Assembly (NCBI RefSeq): GCF_011045835.1
Contig: NZ_CP047349.1
Coordinates: 1,798,001 to 1,862,000, forward strand
Direction of reading: 5' to 3'
From: Proteus terrae subsp. cibarius
GTDB taxonomy: Bacteria; Pseudomonadota; Gammaproteobacteria; Enterobacterales; Enterobacteriaceae
Length of the DNA stretch: 64,000 nt
The translations under genes were made by a program, and so were the position numbers. Shown in pieces: positions 36,218 to 44,466 of this stretch. How positions within the stretch are numbered: position 1 is the first letter of the stretch; each line of letters starts with the position of its first letter. The notes under the pieces were generated by a model, which searched no databases, was not told the DNA's origin, and saw only the letters and a program-made list of their open reading frames with translations.

Positions 36218-37066
36218 TTATTCTTTTTTATCCGTTGGTGAGTTATTTAATGCCTCAGTCTGAAGCAACTTAGCCTTACGCTCAATCCCCCAACGATAGC
36301 CAGATAACTCACCATTTTGTCGAATAACACGATGGCATGGAATAGCAACTGCAAGTTTATTAGCTGCACAGGCATTAGCGACTGCGCGATATGCCTTAGG
36401 TGCTCCAATTTTGTCTGCTATTTCTTGGTAAGTCATTGTGCTACCAAAAGGAATATCTAATAATGCCCGCCAAACTTTTTGTTGGAATACAGTACCTTGG
36501 ATATCAAGAGGTAAAGACAAGGGTTGTTTGGGTAATTCAATAAAACCGATGACTTGTGCTATGACTTGCTCAAATTCTTCATTTGCGCCAATTAATTCAG
36601 CCAGAGGGAATTGTTTTTGCAAGTCTTCTAATAACAGCTCGGCATCATCCCCTAACATAATGGCGCAAATCCCCTTTTCACTTTGCGCCACGAGAATACT
36701 ACCCAAAGAGCACTGAGCAATAGCAAAAAAGATAGCAATATTCTTACCACCTGTACGCCAATTTGTTGGCGTCATTCCTAATATTGCCGTTGCATTCTCA
36801 TAAAAACGGCTATTGGCATTGAAGCCTGATTGATAAATCGCATCTGTAATACTGCCATCTTGAACTAATGCTTTTTTTATTAATTTTTGGCGATAAGCAT
36901 TAGCATAATCTTTTGGCGTGATCCCCATCGTTGATTTAAATAAGCGATGAAAATGATACGGGCTTGCCATAACATGCTCTGCAATGCAGGTAAGCGACAC
37001 ATCACCGTTATTTTTTTCAATAAAACGGCAAGCTTGCTCAATAAGTTGATTATGTTTATTTTCCAT
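36218..37066 (-). CDS. Ada-like regulator/O6-alkylguanine-DNA alkyltransferase without the N-terminal zinc domain
   Basis: A 282-residue bifunctional protein. Residues ~5-105 are an AraC-type HTH (SLTCIAEHVMASPYHFHRLFKSTMGITPKDYANAYRQ). Residues ~115-272 are an O6-alkylguanine methyltransferase with the acceptor Cys244 in AIPCHRVI, and TMTYQEIADKIGAPKAYRAVANACAANKL before it. The N-terminal Ada_Zn domain, which repairs phosphotriesters at Cys38 in E. coli Ada and switches it to an activator, is absent. It may thus repair bases but be induced differently. It lies 77 bp after alkA on the same strand. Confidence 0.88.
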   Translation of the reverse strand: MENKHNQLIEQACRFIEKNNGDVSLTCIAEHVMASPYHFHRLFKSTMGITPKDYANAYRQKLIKKALVQDGSITDAIYQSGFNANSRFYENATAILGMTPTNWRTGGKNIAIFFAIAQCSLGSILVAQSEKGICAIMLGDDAELLLEDLQKQFPLAELIGANEEFEQVIAQVIGFIELPKQPLSLPLDIQGTVFQQKVWRALLDIPFGSTMTYQEIADKIGAPKAYRAVANACAANKLAVAIPCHRVIRQNGELSGYRWGIERKAKLLQTEALNNSPTDKKE

Positions 37067-37143
37067 TATGGTAGTCCTTTGAATGCGGAATTATGGCTAT
37101 TATTGAAAAATATAATGAACAAAGAACTCCGTTTATTGCGTAA

Positions 37144-37752
37144 TTACTCTGTCTCTTTAGATAATGCCCATAGATAAAGCGACGCAGTAGAACCATAAGG
37201 TGAATAACGTTTTCGGTAACGTTCGAAGCGTATTTTATCTAATGTTTTATGACGATAAAGACGCATGATCCCACGTTGAATAGCTAAATCTCCCCAACTT
37301 AAAATATCTGGGCGATTAAGTGAGGAAATTAATAACATTTCGGCAGTCCAAACCCCAATACCTTTTAATTGAATTAAAGTATCAATAACCTCTTTATCTG
37401 TCATATCAGGGATTTTATTTAAATTTAATTTTCCTGAAATGACGGCTTCAGCAATACCGATAATATAACCGGCTTTACGCATTGTCATGCCACACTGTTG
37501 TATCTCTTGCTCCGATAGTCTTGCAATGCGTTCTGGCGTGTAAATACCTTCACATAATTTGAGCAACCGCTGATTAACAGTTATGGCAGCAGAAACCGAA
37601 ATTTGTTGTTCAATAATGTTTTTAACTAATGCTGTAAATAGATCGGGTGTTAATGGGCGCTTAATTTCCCCTATTCTTTCAATGAGTTTAGCTAAGCGTT
37701 TATCACGTTTTTTTAATGTGTTTATCTCTGTTTCGCCATACTGAAAGTGCAT
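37144..37752 (-). CDS. alkA: AlkA-type DNA-3-methyladenine glycosylase II
   Basis: A 202-residue HhH-GPD glycosylase. The helix-hairpin-helix is LKGIGVWTAEML (residues 129-140), and the catalytic Asp155 lies in SWGDLAIQRGIMRLY. NIIEQQISVSAA is the conserved early motif. It removes alkylated purines and starts base-excision repair. It is shorter than E. coli AlkA (282) because the N-terminal domain is absent, as in many compact members. It is encoded with the Ada-like gene, a classical adaptive-response pairing. Confidence 0.87.
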   Translation of the reverse strand: MHFQYGETEINTLKKRDKRLAKLIERIGEIKRPLTPDLFTALVKNIIEQQISVSAAITVNQRLLKLCEGIYTPERIARLSEQEIQQCGMTMRKAGYIIGIAEAVISGKLNLNKIPDMTDKEVIDTLIQLKGIGVWTAEMLLISSLNRPDILSWGDLAIQRGIMRLYRHKTLDKIRFERYRKRYSPYGSTASLYLWALSKETE

Positions 37753-38080
37753 AAGTTAACTTAAATTAAATAGAATATTTATATTAGTATAACGTGAAAA
37801 TAAGTGTATTACGCACTCCATTTCTTGCTTTTTTCTGAACTTTCTTTTTTTATCATAGGTAAAAAAGGTAATTTTTGACAAAAAAGATTAATTGCCTTTC
37901 TTATCAAAAACTAATTAATTAAAAACATCATCATATTTAAAAACTATAATTTTACATTTAATATTAAAAGTTATAAAAAATATAAAAATACCAAATTTAA
38001 ATTACCACCTATACTTTTATTGATTGTTTTAGTTTTTACTTAGGTCAATTCTTAGTTGCTCTGTAATTACAGGATTTAAT
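37753..38080. other. Very AT-rich divergent intergenic region
   Basis: Between alkA and the methyltransferase gene, composed of long A and T runs. It contains no ORF with a ribosome binding site. Promoters for both genes must lie here, but the composition makes hexamer calls unreliable. Confidence 0.5.
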
Positions 38081-39103
38081 ATGAAAAATTATACACTCAA
38101 TTTACAAAACAAAGCTGATGCGCTGGCAGTAATGAAGAAAGCAATGAGCTTTACTATTCCAGCCGCATTAAGAGTTGCAGTAAAATTAAATATCGCGGAT
38201 TTATTAAAAAACGGTTCTAAGAACGTTAGTGAATTAGCAGAAAAAACAAATTCATCACCATCTGCATTAAATAGAATATTAAGAATGTTAGCTTCTGAGA
38301 AAATATTTTATGAATTAGAAAATGAAAGTTACTCACTTGCTCCTATGGGCTCTTTTTTATTAAGTGATCATGAATATAGCTTACGTGATGCCATTTTAAT
38401 GCTGACAAACGAGACTCTGTGGGGGCCTGTGGGTGATATCACTGAATCCGTGCAAGGTAATCCAGCCTTTGAAAATCTTTATGGCATAAGCTTTTATCAA
38501 TATTGGCAAGATAATGTAAGAAAAGATCATGATTTTCAATCAGGTATGAGCTCACTTTCAAAGATAGAAAATTATTTTATTATCAAACATTATGAATTTC
38601 CTGAAAATGTAACCATTACAGATATTGCTGGCGGATTGGGAGGACTGTTATTAAACGTATTAAAAGAAAATCCGACTTTAAAGGGCCAATTATTTGATAG
38701 GCCTCATGTGTTGGAAAGAACGTTGTTGACCGAATTAAATGATGATAGTCGCTGGAGTTTAATATCAGGAGATTTATTTGGAGAGTACCCCGAATCTGAT
38801 ATTTATTTAATAAAATATATTATTCATGACTGGGATGATGAAAGTGTTATTAAAATTTTTAAAAATTTCCGCAACGCAATGAAACCCAACTCAAAAATAC
38901 TTATTATTGAACCGGTTATTTTTAAAAAGAATGTACCTGATATGGCGAAATATATGGATCTTCTCTGTATGTGTGCTTTTCCTGAATCAGGTGAACGTAC
39001 AGAGGCAGAATTTATTGCTTTACTCGATCAAGCGGATTTAAAAATTAATAAAGTGATTAAAACAGAAACCTACAACTCAATATTAGAGATCGTTATTAAA
39101 TAA
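38081..39103 (+). CDS. SAM-dependent O-methyltransferase (COMT-type, family 2)
   Basis: A 340-residue enzyme. Residues ~15-100 are the winged-helix dimerisation domain (SFTIPAALRVAVKLNIADLLKNGSKNVSELAEKTNSSPSALNRILRMLASEKIF). Residues ~160-335 are the Rossmann SAM domain with TITDIAGGLGGLLLNVL (motif I) and YLIKYIIHDWDDESVIKIFKNFRNAM, where HDWDD carries the usual catalytic His. This class methylates hydroxyls of small aromatic or secondary metabolites. No biosynthetic cluster surrounds it. AGGA lies 6 nt before the ATG. AT-rich flanks and isolation suggest possible acquisition. Confidence 0.87.
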   Translation: MKNYTLNLQNKADALAVMKKAMSFTIPAALRVAVKLNIADLLKNGSKNVSELAEKTNSSPSALNRILRMLASEKIFYELENESYSLAPMGSFLLSDHEYSLRDAILMLTNETLWGPVGDITESVQGNPAFENLYGISFYQYWQDNVRKDHDFQSGMSSLSKIENYFIIKHYEFPENVTITDIAGGLGGLLLNVLKENPTLKGQLFDRPHVLERTLLTELNDDSRWSLISGDLFGEYPESDIYLIKYIIHDWDDESVIKIFKNFRNAMKPNSKILIIEPVIFKKNVPDMAKYMDLLCMCAFPESGERTEAEFIALLDQADLKINKVIKTETYNSILEIVIK

Positions 39104-39140
39104 TCTATTGGAATAGAGATAGTCATTTATTTGTCGCAAA

Positions 39141-39168
39141 AAAAAGCCACTTTTGAAAGTGGCTTTTT
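39141..39168. terminator. Bidirectional terminator between the methyltransferase gene and leuE
   Basis: Perfect 13-bp stem AAAAAGCCACTTT / AAAGTGGCTTTTT with a 2-nt loop. Confidence 0.9.
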
Positions 39169-39182
39169 AGTTTAGAGAAATA

Positions 39183-39830
39183 TTATGCAGTTAATGCCAG
39201 TTTTGCGCCAAAAAGTAAGAACACTGCACCAATACAACTATTTGATAATGAAGCTAACCGTTTGTTATGTTTTACTTTATTAGTAATAGCAACACCGCCA
39301 AAAATAAGAACTGATAAATAAAGCATACTGCATGTTTCTAAAATCGCACCTAATACAAAGAATGGAACACCTGCATTTTCATATTTAGGATCGATAAACT
39401 GAATAAAGAAAGAAACATAAAAAATGATCATCTTTGGGTTAAGCATACTCAAAAATAACGCCTTAACATAAAGACCATCTTTTGCTTTTACCGTTACTTC
39501 AGCTACTTGCTCTGGTGTTTCTTTTTTCTTTTGAAACGTTGTATATAGCGTTTTCAATCCTAAATAGGTTAAGTAAAGAGCACCAGCATATTTAATGACA
39601 ATAAAGAAGACGGGTGAAGTCTTGACTAATGAAGCAACCCCCAAAAATGCCAAAAAGATTAATAATGCATCACCCGTAAAAACACCAAGAGCGGCTTTAT
39701 ACCCCCCTTTTACGCCATGCTTCGCACTGGAAGTAAGGACGAAAATCGAGTTTGGACCTGGTACTAATGTAATAAAAATAACGCCTAAAAGGTATGTCCA
39801 AATATTTGAAATACCGATACTTTCTAACAT
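39183..39830 (-). CDS. leuE: LysE-family leucine exporter LeuE
   Basis: A 215-residue, six-helix inner-membrane protein. It matches E. coli LeuE (YeaS) at WTYLLGVIFITLVPGPNSIFVLTSSAKHGVKGGYKAALGVFTGDALLIFLA, GALYLTYLGLKTLY, LNPKMIIFYVSFFIQFIDP and the C-terminal NSCIGAVFLLFGAKLAL. It exports leucine and related amino acids. The gene is monocistronic; a perfect inverted repeat lies ~80 bp upstream. Confidence 0.9.
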   Translation of the reverse strand: MLESIGISNIWTYLLGVIFITLVPGPNSIFVLTSSAKHGVKGGYKAALGVFTGDALLIFLAFLGVASLVKTSPVFFIVIKYAGALYLTYLGLKTLYTTFQKKKETPEQVAEVTVKAKDGLYVKALFLSMLNPKMIIFYVSFFIQFIDPKYENAGVPFFVLGAILETCSMLYLSVLIFGGVAITNKVKHNKRLASLSNSCIGAVFLLFGAKLALTA

Positions 39831-39907
39831 ACGACGCCTTTTTTAAAAAAATAACATGCTGAATATGTGAGCTATCATATCTATAATAATATTTTTGTAA
39901 AACAATA

Positions 39908-39928
39908 ATCTTTATATGCAATAAAGAT
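39908..39928. promoter_or_regulatory. Inverted repeat upstream of leuE
   Basis: ATCTTTAT / ATAAAGAT, perfect 8-bp arms with a 5-bp spacer, 78 bp upstream of the leuE start. Possible operator. Confidence 0.4.
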
Positions 39929-40241
39929 AAGTAAATTAATCTGCTTTTGTATGCAAAAGGCAGTTCATAAGTCTTTTTTTTGATTCTGTTTTGGATTAAA
40001 AAACCAATTTAAACATGCGTTATAGTATGATGCTGAAATTAAAATTTATACGGATTTAACATCTAACAAAGGTCGTTAATTATGGAATTATAAACTGCAT
40101 TATCGTTTAAATTCAGATGTAATAACCTATTGTTTGTTTTGTGTTATAGTTCATTATTCTTTTTGTGATCTCATGCGTGTCACTATTTTTAAACAAAAAC
40201 TATTTCACTTATTAATTTAATGAAAAATTTTTAACTCAAAG
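39929..40241. other. AT-rich non-coding stretch
   Basis: No ORF with a ribosome binding site was found. Part of a 770-bp region between leuE and the GNAT gene that looks like decayed DNA. Confidence 0.4.
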
Positions 40242-40595
40242 ATGGAGTTACCCCATATCGCTCAAAATGGGATTGTTGTAGTAGAAGATTACATTGATAA
40301 TAGTGATGAGCATCACTCTGAGCGTGTTGCATGCCACGTACAAGCGACTTTTTATGATAATTTTACGTAAACAGGTAAACTAACAACAAAACAGGTTTCT
40401 ATTAGTGAACGGTCTATGTCTAAAGATGAAATACTAATTATTGGAGAAATATCTCCTTATCAGGAATTATAACTTGTTACTATGCACGCTACCGTGACAT
40501 TGTCACTTTTATTATGTGAATTAGTTGCACAAGAACTTATTTACGAAAAAGCGGAACCTCTATTAACGCCTTATCGCGTATCACGATTTAGCTAG
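40242..40595 (+). pseudogene. Decayed coding sequence(s) upstream of the GNAT gene
   Basis: A frame from ATG 40242 reads MELPHIAQNGIVVVEDYIDN and SDEHHSERVACHVQATFYDNFT, then TAA at 40368. The same frame stays open through GKLTTKQVSISERSMSKDEI and LIIGEISPYQEL to a second stop at 40470. A third piece from 40482 (MHATVTLSLLLCELVAQELI...) ends at 40593, 9 bp before the GNAT start. The codon use is protein-like but interrupted. Looks like a gene broken by point mutations and frameshift, family unknown. Short real peptides cannot be excluded. Confidence 0.4.
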
Positions 40596-40604
40596 AGAAC
40601 CATT

Positions 40605-41372
40605 ATGGATGCACAACTGTATAAAGAATTCAAAATAGTAGAAAAAGCCTTTTGGTCAGAAATTTGTGAAAATAATATTCGTATTGGTGATCATACTCAC
40701 TGCTTTATGACACCAATGGATGCTGCCATTTTTAACTTTATTTATTTGCGCCAAGGCGCAACAGAAGGCTCATTCCAGCAAGCCAGTACCCTTTTTACTT
40801 CGCAGAAAAAAAATCATATTTTAGTATTGCCTGAGTCATTATTACCTGAATTTGAAGAGATAATAAAAAATGCAGGTTATACCGGTGATGGTATGACAAC
40901 CGCAATGTATTTAACATTATCTGAAGCAGTATTCCCTTCTTATAAAAATAATCCTTGCGATATTATTTTAACCAATTACAACCTTGAACAGTGGGCTCAT
41001 CCATTAAAAACGGCGTTCCCAGTGGGAGATGATAGTGATGATACTATTGTTAATGAGTATATTCGTTATCACCAGAAAGCATTAGATAATGGCGCAGCTA
41101 TCTTCCATTACGCGTTATTAGTTGATGGTCAGCCAGTTTCTTCATTAACGTTAACAATACATGATAAATTAGCGCGTTTTGATGATATTGGGACAGATAT
41201 TGCCTATCAAGGTAATGGCTATGCGACACATTTAATTAAGCATGTTTTAGAGTTTTGCCGCGAACAAGGCGTTGAACGTTGCTTCTTAGATGCATCAGCA
41301 GATGGTTTAGCGCTATACCGTAAATTTGGCTTTAAATCGCTCTTTAACTATCTCAGCTTTATTAAAGAATAA
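40605..41372 (+). CDS. GNAT-family acetyltransferase
   Basis: A 255-residue protein. The C-terminal ~120 residues form a GNAT domain: AIFHYALLVDGQPVSSLTLTIHDKLARFDDIGTDIAYQGNGYATHLIKHVLEFCREQGVERCFLDASADGLALYRKFGFKSL, with QGNGYATHL as the acetyl-CoA loop. The N-terminal ~130 residues are a less conserved domain. AGAGA precedes the ATG at good spacing. Acceptor unknown. Confidence 0.83.
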   Translation: MDAQLYKEFKIVEKAFWSEICENNIRIGDHTHCFMTPMDAAIFNFIYLRQGATEGSFQQASTLFTSQKKNHILVLPESLLPEFEEIIKNAGYTGDGMTTAMYLTLSEAVFPSYKNNPCDIILTNYNLEQWAHPLKTAFPVGDDSDDTIVNEYIRYHQKALDNGAAIFHYALLVDGQPVSSLTLTIHDKLARFDDIGTDIAYQGNGYATHLIKHVLEFCREQGVERCFLDASADGLALYRKFGFKSLFNYLSFIKE

Positions 41373-41385
41373 AAGCAATTGTATG

Positions 41386-41419
41386 AATAGGCTCATCGTG
41401 TTTCTTGAGCCTATTTTTT
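41386..41419 (+). terminator. Terminator of the GNAT gene
   Basis: Perfect 10-bp stem AATAGGCTCA / TGAGCCTATT with a 10-nt loop and a T-run. Confidence 0.8.
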
Positions 41420-41424
41420 AAATA

Positions 41425-42024
41425 TTAATAAAGGCCAAGCCTTTTTTCAGCGTCTTGTTTATCCTTATCACTAATTAGTCTTATCACACGACAAGGATTG
41501 CCAACGGCAACACAATTAGCGGGAATAGATTTTGTTACTATACTACCCGCACCAATAACGCAGTTATCCCCAATAGTTACACCTGGTAAAATAATACATC
41601 CTGCGCCTAACCATACCGAATTGCCGATAGTAATAGGTAATGCATATTCAAGTTCACTACTGCGTATTTCAGGATCAATCGGATGAGTTGCAGTTAAAAT
41701 GCTGACATTGGGCGCACACATCACATTGTGTCCAATTTTCACAGATGCACAATCTAATATCGTTAAATTAAAATTAGCGTAAAACGCTTCACCAATTTCA
41801 ATTAATTGGCCATAGTCACAATGAAATGGTGGCTCAATAGTAAAATTGTTGCCTGTTTTTCCTAACAGCTGTTTTAAATATGCCTTTCTCTTTTCAACGT
41901 CAGAAGGACGCGTCATATTAAAATCATAAATAATTTCACGCGCTTTTACTCTAAGAGGCTCTAAACTATCATCTTTACTGGCATGATAAAGATTGCCTGA
42001 TACCATTTTTTCGTATTCTGTCAT
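41425..42024 (-). CDS. Maltose/galactoside O-acetyltransferase family protein
   Basis: A 199-residue left-handed beta-helix enzyme of the Maa/LacA/NodL group. The N-terminal Mac domain is MTEYEKMVSGNLYHASKDDSLEPLRVKAREI. The hexapeptide repeats span ~residues 75-180 (IGHNVMCAPNVSILTATHPIDPEIRSS, with the catalytic His; PITIGNSVWLGAGCIILPGVTIGDNCVIGAGSIVTKSIP). It transfers acetyl from acetyl-CoA to sugar hydroxyls as a trimer. Closest in layout to E. coli Maa, but the natural sugar is not determined. Confidence 0.87.
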   Translation of the reverse strand: MTEYEKMVSGNLYHASKDDSLEPLRVKAREIIYDFNMTRPSDVEKRKAYLKQLLGKTGNNFTIEPPFHCDYGQLIEIGEAFYANFNLTILDCASVKIGHNVMCAPNVSILTATHPIDPEIRSSELEYALPITIGNSVWLGAGCIILPGVTIGDNCVIGAGSIVTKSIPANCVAVGNPCRVIRLISDKDKQDAEKRLGLY

Positions 42025-42105
42025 TGTAATACTCCGAAATTGAAATAAAACAGTTTAGGTAAACATCAATATTTATTTCCTTATTCTAACGTTAATTAAC
42101 TTAAA

Positions 42106-42864
42106 TTAGCGGTGTTTTTTAAGTCCATTAAGTGCGGCTTGATGAAATTGAGCATTTAAATTAGCGGTTAAGCTTTGTGAAATAGCAGTCATTTCTGGCC
42201 CTGCTAAAGTAGGTGAACCTGTACCAAAAGGAGGACGAGGATCATACTCAATTGCTAATTCAACTAATTGAGCAAAAGGGGTACCTAACAGTTGTTCTAA
42301 TACTAATAATGAAGCGTCGAATGAACCAGTTGCTGGCCCTGAGGTATAAATATTGCCATCAACAACAACCTCACTTCCCTCTACTGCGATGGCCCCCATA
42401 TCCGGTAACATCGGAACGACATTGGAATTACTGGTTGCTCTCTTACCTTTTAATAATCCAGCAGCACCCAAAACTAAAGAGCCATAACATGTACCAATGA
42501 CATAACGAGTTTTATTACCCATTTTGGCAAAGAATGCCAATGTCTGTTCATCCTCAACAATCTCTGGTGGCACCATTCCAACCACTAATACATCAAGATC
42601 GTCTGGGCACTCCTCAAAAGTCATAGTTGGCATTGTCGGCCAGCCAATATAGCCTTCAACTAACTCTTTCTTTTTCCAAATAAAATAAATTTCTGCACTT
42701 GCAATAGTAAATACTGATTGAGCACCATTAATATCCATAGGCATAAAGCCAGGACAAACAAAGATACCAACTTTAAGAGGTTTGACTTGTTGCTCACGCC
42801 CTTCTTCAACAAGCTTAATGATTGAAGGCATATTCTTTCCATACAGCATTTCATTATGACTCAT
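42106..42864 (-). CDS. DJ-1/PfpI-family protein (isonitrile hydratase-like)
   Basis: A 252-residue class I glutamine-amidotransferase-like protein. The nucleophile elbow is YVIGTCYGSLVLGAAGLLKGKRATS, with Cys126. VKVGIFVCPGF... opens the fold and MDINGAQSVF follows; VVDGNIYTSGPATGSFDASLLVLEQLLG and EYDPRPPFGTGSP at the C-terminus recall isocyanide (isonitrile) hydratases. Function in detoxification or stress is likely but substrate-specific assignment is not secure. AGGA lies 7 nt before the ATG. It diverges from a TetR gene, which probably represses it. Confidence 0.83.
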   Translation of the reverse strand: MSHNEMLYGKNMPSIIKLVEEGREQQVKPLKVGIFVCPGFMPMDINGAQSVFTIASAEIYFIWKKKELVEGYIGWPTMPTMTFEECPDDLDVLVVGMVPPEIVEDEQTLAFFAKMGNKTRYVIGTCYGSLVLGAAGLLKGKRATSNSNVVPMLPDMGAIAVEGSEVVVDGNIYTSGPATGSFDASLLVLEQLLGTPFAQLVELAIEYDPRPPFGTGSPTLAGPEMTAISQSLTANLNAQFHQAALNGLKKHR

Positions 42865-42876
42865 TTGATTTTCCTA

Positions 42877-42894
42877 TTTTGTACTGATTAGTAA
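42877..42894. promoter_or_regulatory. TetR operator half of an inverted pair (site 1)
   Basis: TTTTGTACTGATTAGTAA is the reverse complement of the site at 42933-42950 except for three central bases. It lies 12 bp upstream of the DJ-1 gene start. Confidence 0.6.
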
Positions 42895-42932
42895 AATAAT
42901 GACATTTGTTTTATACTGAGTAAATATATTTC

Positions 42933-42950
42933 TTACTAAATGGTACAAAA
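42933..42950. promoter_or_regulatory. TetR operator half of an inverted pair (site 2)
   Basis: TTACTAAATGGTACAAAA runs up to and overlaps the A of the tetR ATG. Bound repressor here would block its own translation-start region and promoter. Confidence 0.6.
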
Positions 42951-43567
42951 TGCAAAAGAAAGGTCGCCCTCGCCGTTATGATAGTGATGCTGCACTTGAA
43001 AAAATAATGGCATTATTTTGGCGTAAAGGATTTACAGCAACATCTATGGATGACTTAGTCATTGAAACGCAAATGAATAAGCCGAGTCTTTATGCTGCAT
43101 TTGGCAATAAAGCGGCATTGTATGAAAAAGCGATTGAGCGCTTTAATCATATTGCTTCCACGCGTTATCGGCATGAACTTGAGAAACAATCAGCTCAAGA
43201 TAAAGTGACAGAAAGAATAAAACGCTATCTGACTTCAGCTATCCATTTTTATACGGATAATGAAGGATTAACAGGCTGTATGGTGCTTTCAACGGCGGTG
43301 ACTGAAGTTGAAGATCCGGCAATAAGAATGATGTTAAATCAAGTCATTAACGCGCAAACTCAGCAAGTTGAAGATGCCTTACAAGAAGCGTTAGAAGCTG
43401 GTGAATTAAAAGAAGGAACGGATGTTCACACTATTGCATTGGGTGTAGTTGCCCTTTTACATTCAATTTCTTTGAGAGCAAGGGCGGGAGCCAGCGTTAA
43501 TGAATTGATGCCATTTGCTGATATTTCACAAACTCTATTAATACCTTATTTATCAGATAATGACTAA
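42950..43567 (+). CDS. TetR-family regulator
   Basis: A 205-residue protein. The N-terminal HTH is MQKKGRPRRYDSDAALEKIMALFWRKGFTATSMDDLVIETQMNKPSLYAAFGNKAALYEKAIERF, typical of the TetR branch that senses small electrophiles or metabolites. The C-terminal domain contains MVLSTAVTEVEDPAIRMM. It diverges from the DJ-1-family gene across 85 bp with two mirrored operator sites, so it most likely represses both. Confidence 0.88.
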   Translation: MQKKGRPRRYDSDAALEKIMALFWRKGFTATSMDDLVIETQMNKPSLYAAFGNKAALYEKAIERFNHIASTRYRHELEKQSAQDKVTERIKRYLTSAIHFYTDNEGLTGCMVLSTAVTEVEDPAIRMMLNQVINAQTQQVEDALQEALEAGELKEGTDVHTIALGVVALLHSISLRARAGASVNELMPFADISQTLLIPYLSDND

Positions 43568-43596
43568 AGTAAAGGCTGTTAATACAGCCATTCTTA

Positions 43597-44328
43597 TTAA
43601 GAATAAATGCCATTAAAAAGTAGTGATCCACCAGCAAAAATCAGCATAGCATCTAACAGCCATTGAAAAAGTTTTGGTGTCAGTTTTAATACCAGTTTTT
43701 TACCAAGATAATTTCCTACAGTTAAACCACAGCCCACTAATGCACCACTAATTAAGATAAAGCAATTAACCGCACCTAGTTGGCTAAAAGTTAAGGCTTT
43801 AGTGAGATAAATAACAAATGAAGCTGCAGCTTCCGTCGCAAGTAATGGTCCTAATGTCAGACCATATGCAGAAAATATAGGAATAGTTAATGGTCCTGTA
43901 GAAAATACAACCCCCGTTAAATAGCCAATAACCGCGCCAGCAATAATAACTTGGTAGGTTTTCATTTTAATTTGATGTTTGCGTAATAAATGGATCACAG
44001 GGATCATCAATATGAAGAACATTCCCATACCAATATTTAGCCATTTTTCCGGCATTATCCATAATGTGTTAGCGCCAAGAACCACGGCAGGAATACCCGG
44101 TAATAGGTAATAAAATAGTGGTTTAAAGCGAATGCTGTGACGCCATAAATAAATACGCGATAAATTTCCCATCACTGAAGCTAACGCCATAATAGGTACA
44201 GCTTCTTTAGCACCAAAAACATAGGTCAACGCTGGGATTAATAAAATAGAAGAGCCCGTACCTACAACGCCACTGATCACACCAGAAAATATTGCCAGTA
44301 AAATAACCGCGATAAAACTCATTATCAT
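43597..44328 (-). CDS. TauE/SafE-family membrane exporter
   Basis: A 243-residue protein with seven to eight hydrophobic helices and the family opening IFSGVISGVVGTGSSILLIPALTYVFGAKEAVPIMALASVMGN. The second half repeats the pattern (GYLTGVVFSTGPLTIPIFSAYGLTLGPLLATEAAASFVI). Family members move sulfite, sulfoacetate or other anions. A LysR gene diverges 138 bp away and may regulate it. Met3 is an alternative start. Confidence 0.85.
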   Translation of the reverse strand: MIMSFIAVILLAIFSGVISGVVGTGSSILLIPALTYVFGAKEAVPIMALASVMGNLSRIYLWRHSIRFKPLFYYLLPGIPAVVLGANTLWIMPEKWLNIGMGMFFILMIPVIHLLRKHQIKMKTYQVIIAGAVIGYLTGVVFSTGPLTIPIFSAYGLTLGPLLATEAAASFVIYLTKALTFSQLGAVNCFILISGALVGCGLTVGNYLGKKLVLKLTPKLFQWLLDAMLIFAGGSLLFNGIYS

Positions 44329-44466
44329 CCTTTAAGTTCAATAAGTTAAAGACGCTGTATCATACCTACCTTCTTTATTTTTACCTGTGATAAAATGTCA
44401 CGGTATTGTGAGTTTTAATCAGAAAGCCCGATTTATTTATGATGCGTAAACTATAATGAGAAAATT

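Noticed and set aside
36947-37177. A 76-codon plus-strand frame across the alkA/ada-like gap
   Set aside because: It is antisense to both genes for most of its length and has no ribosome binding site.
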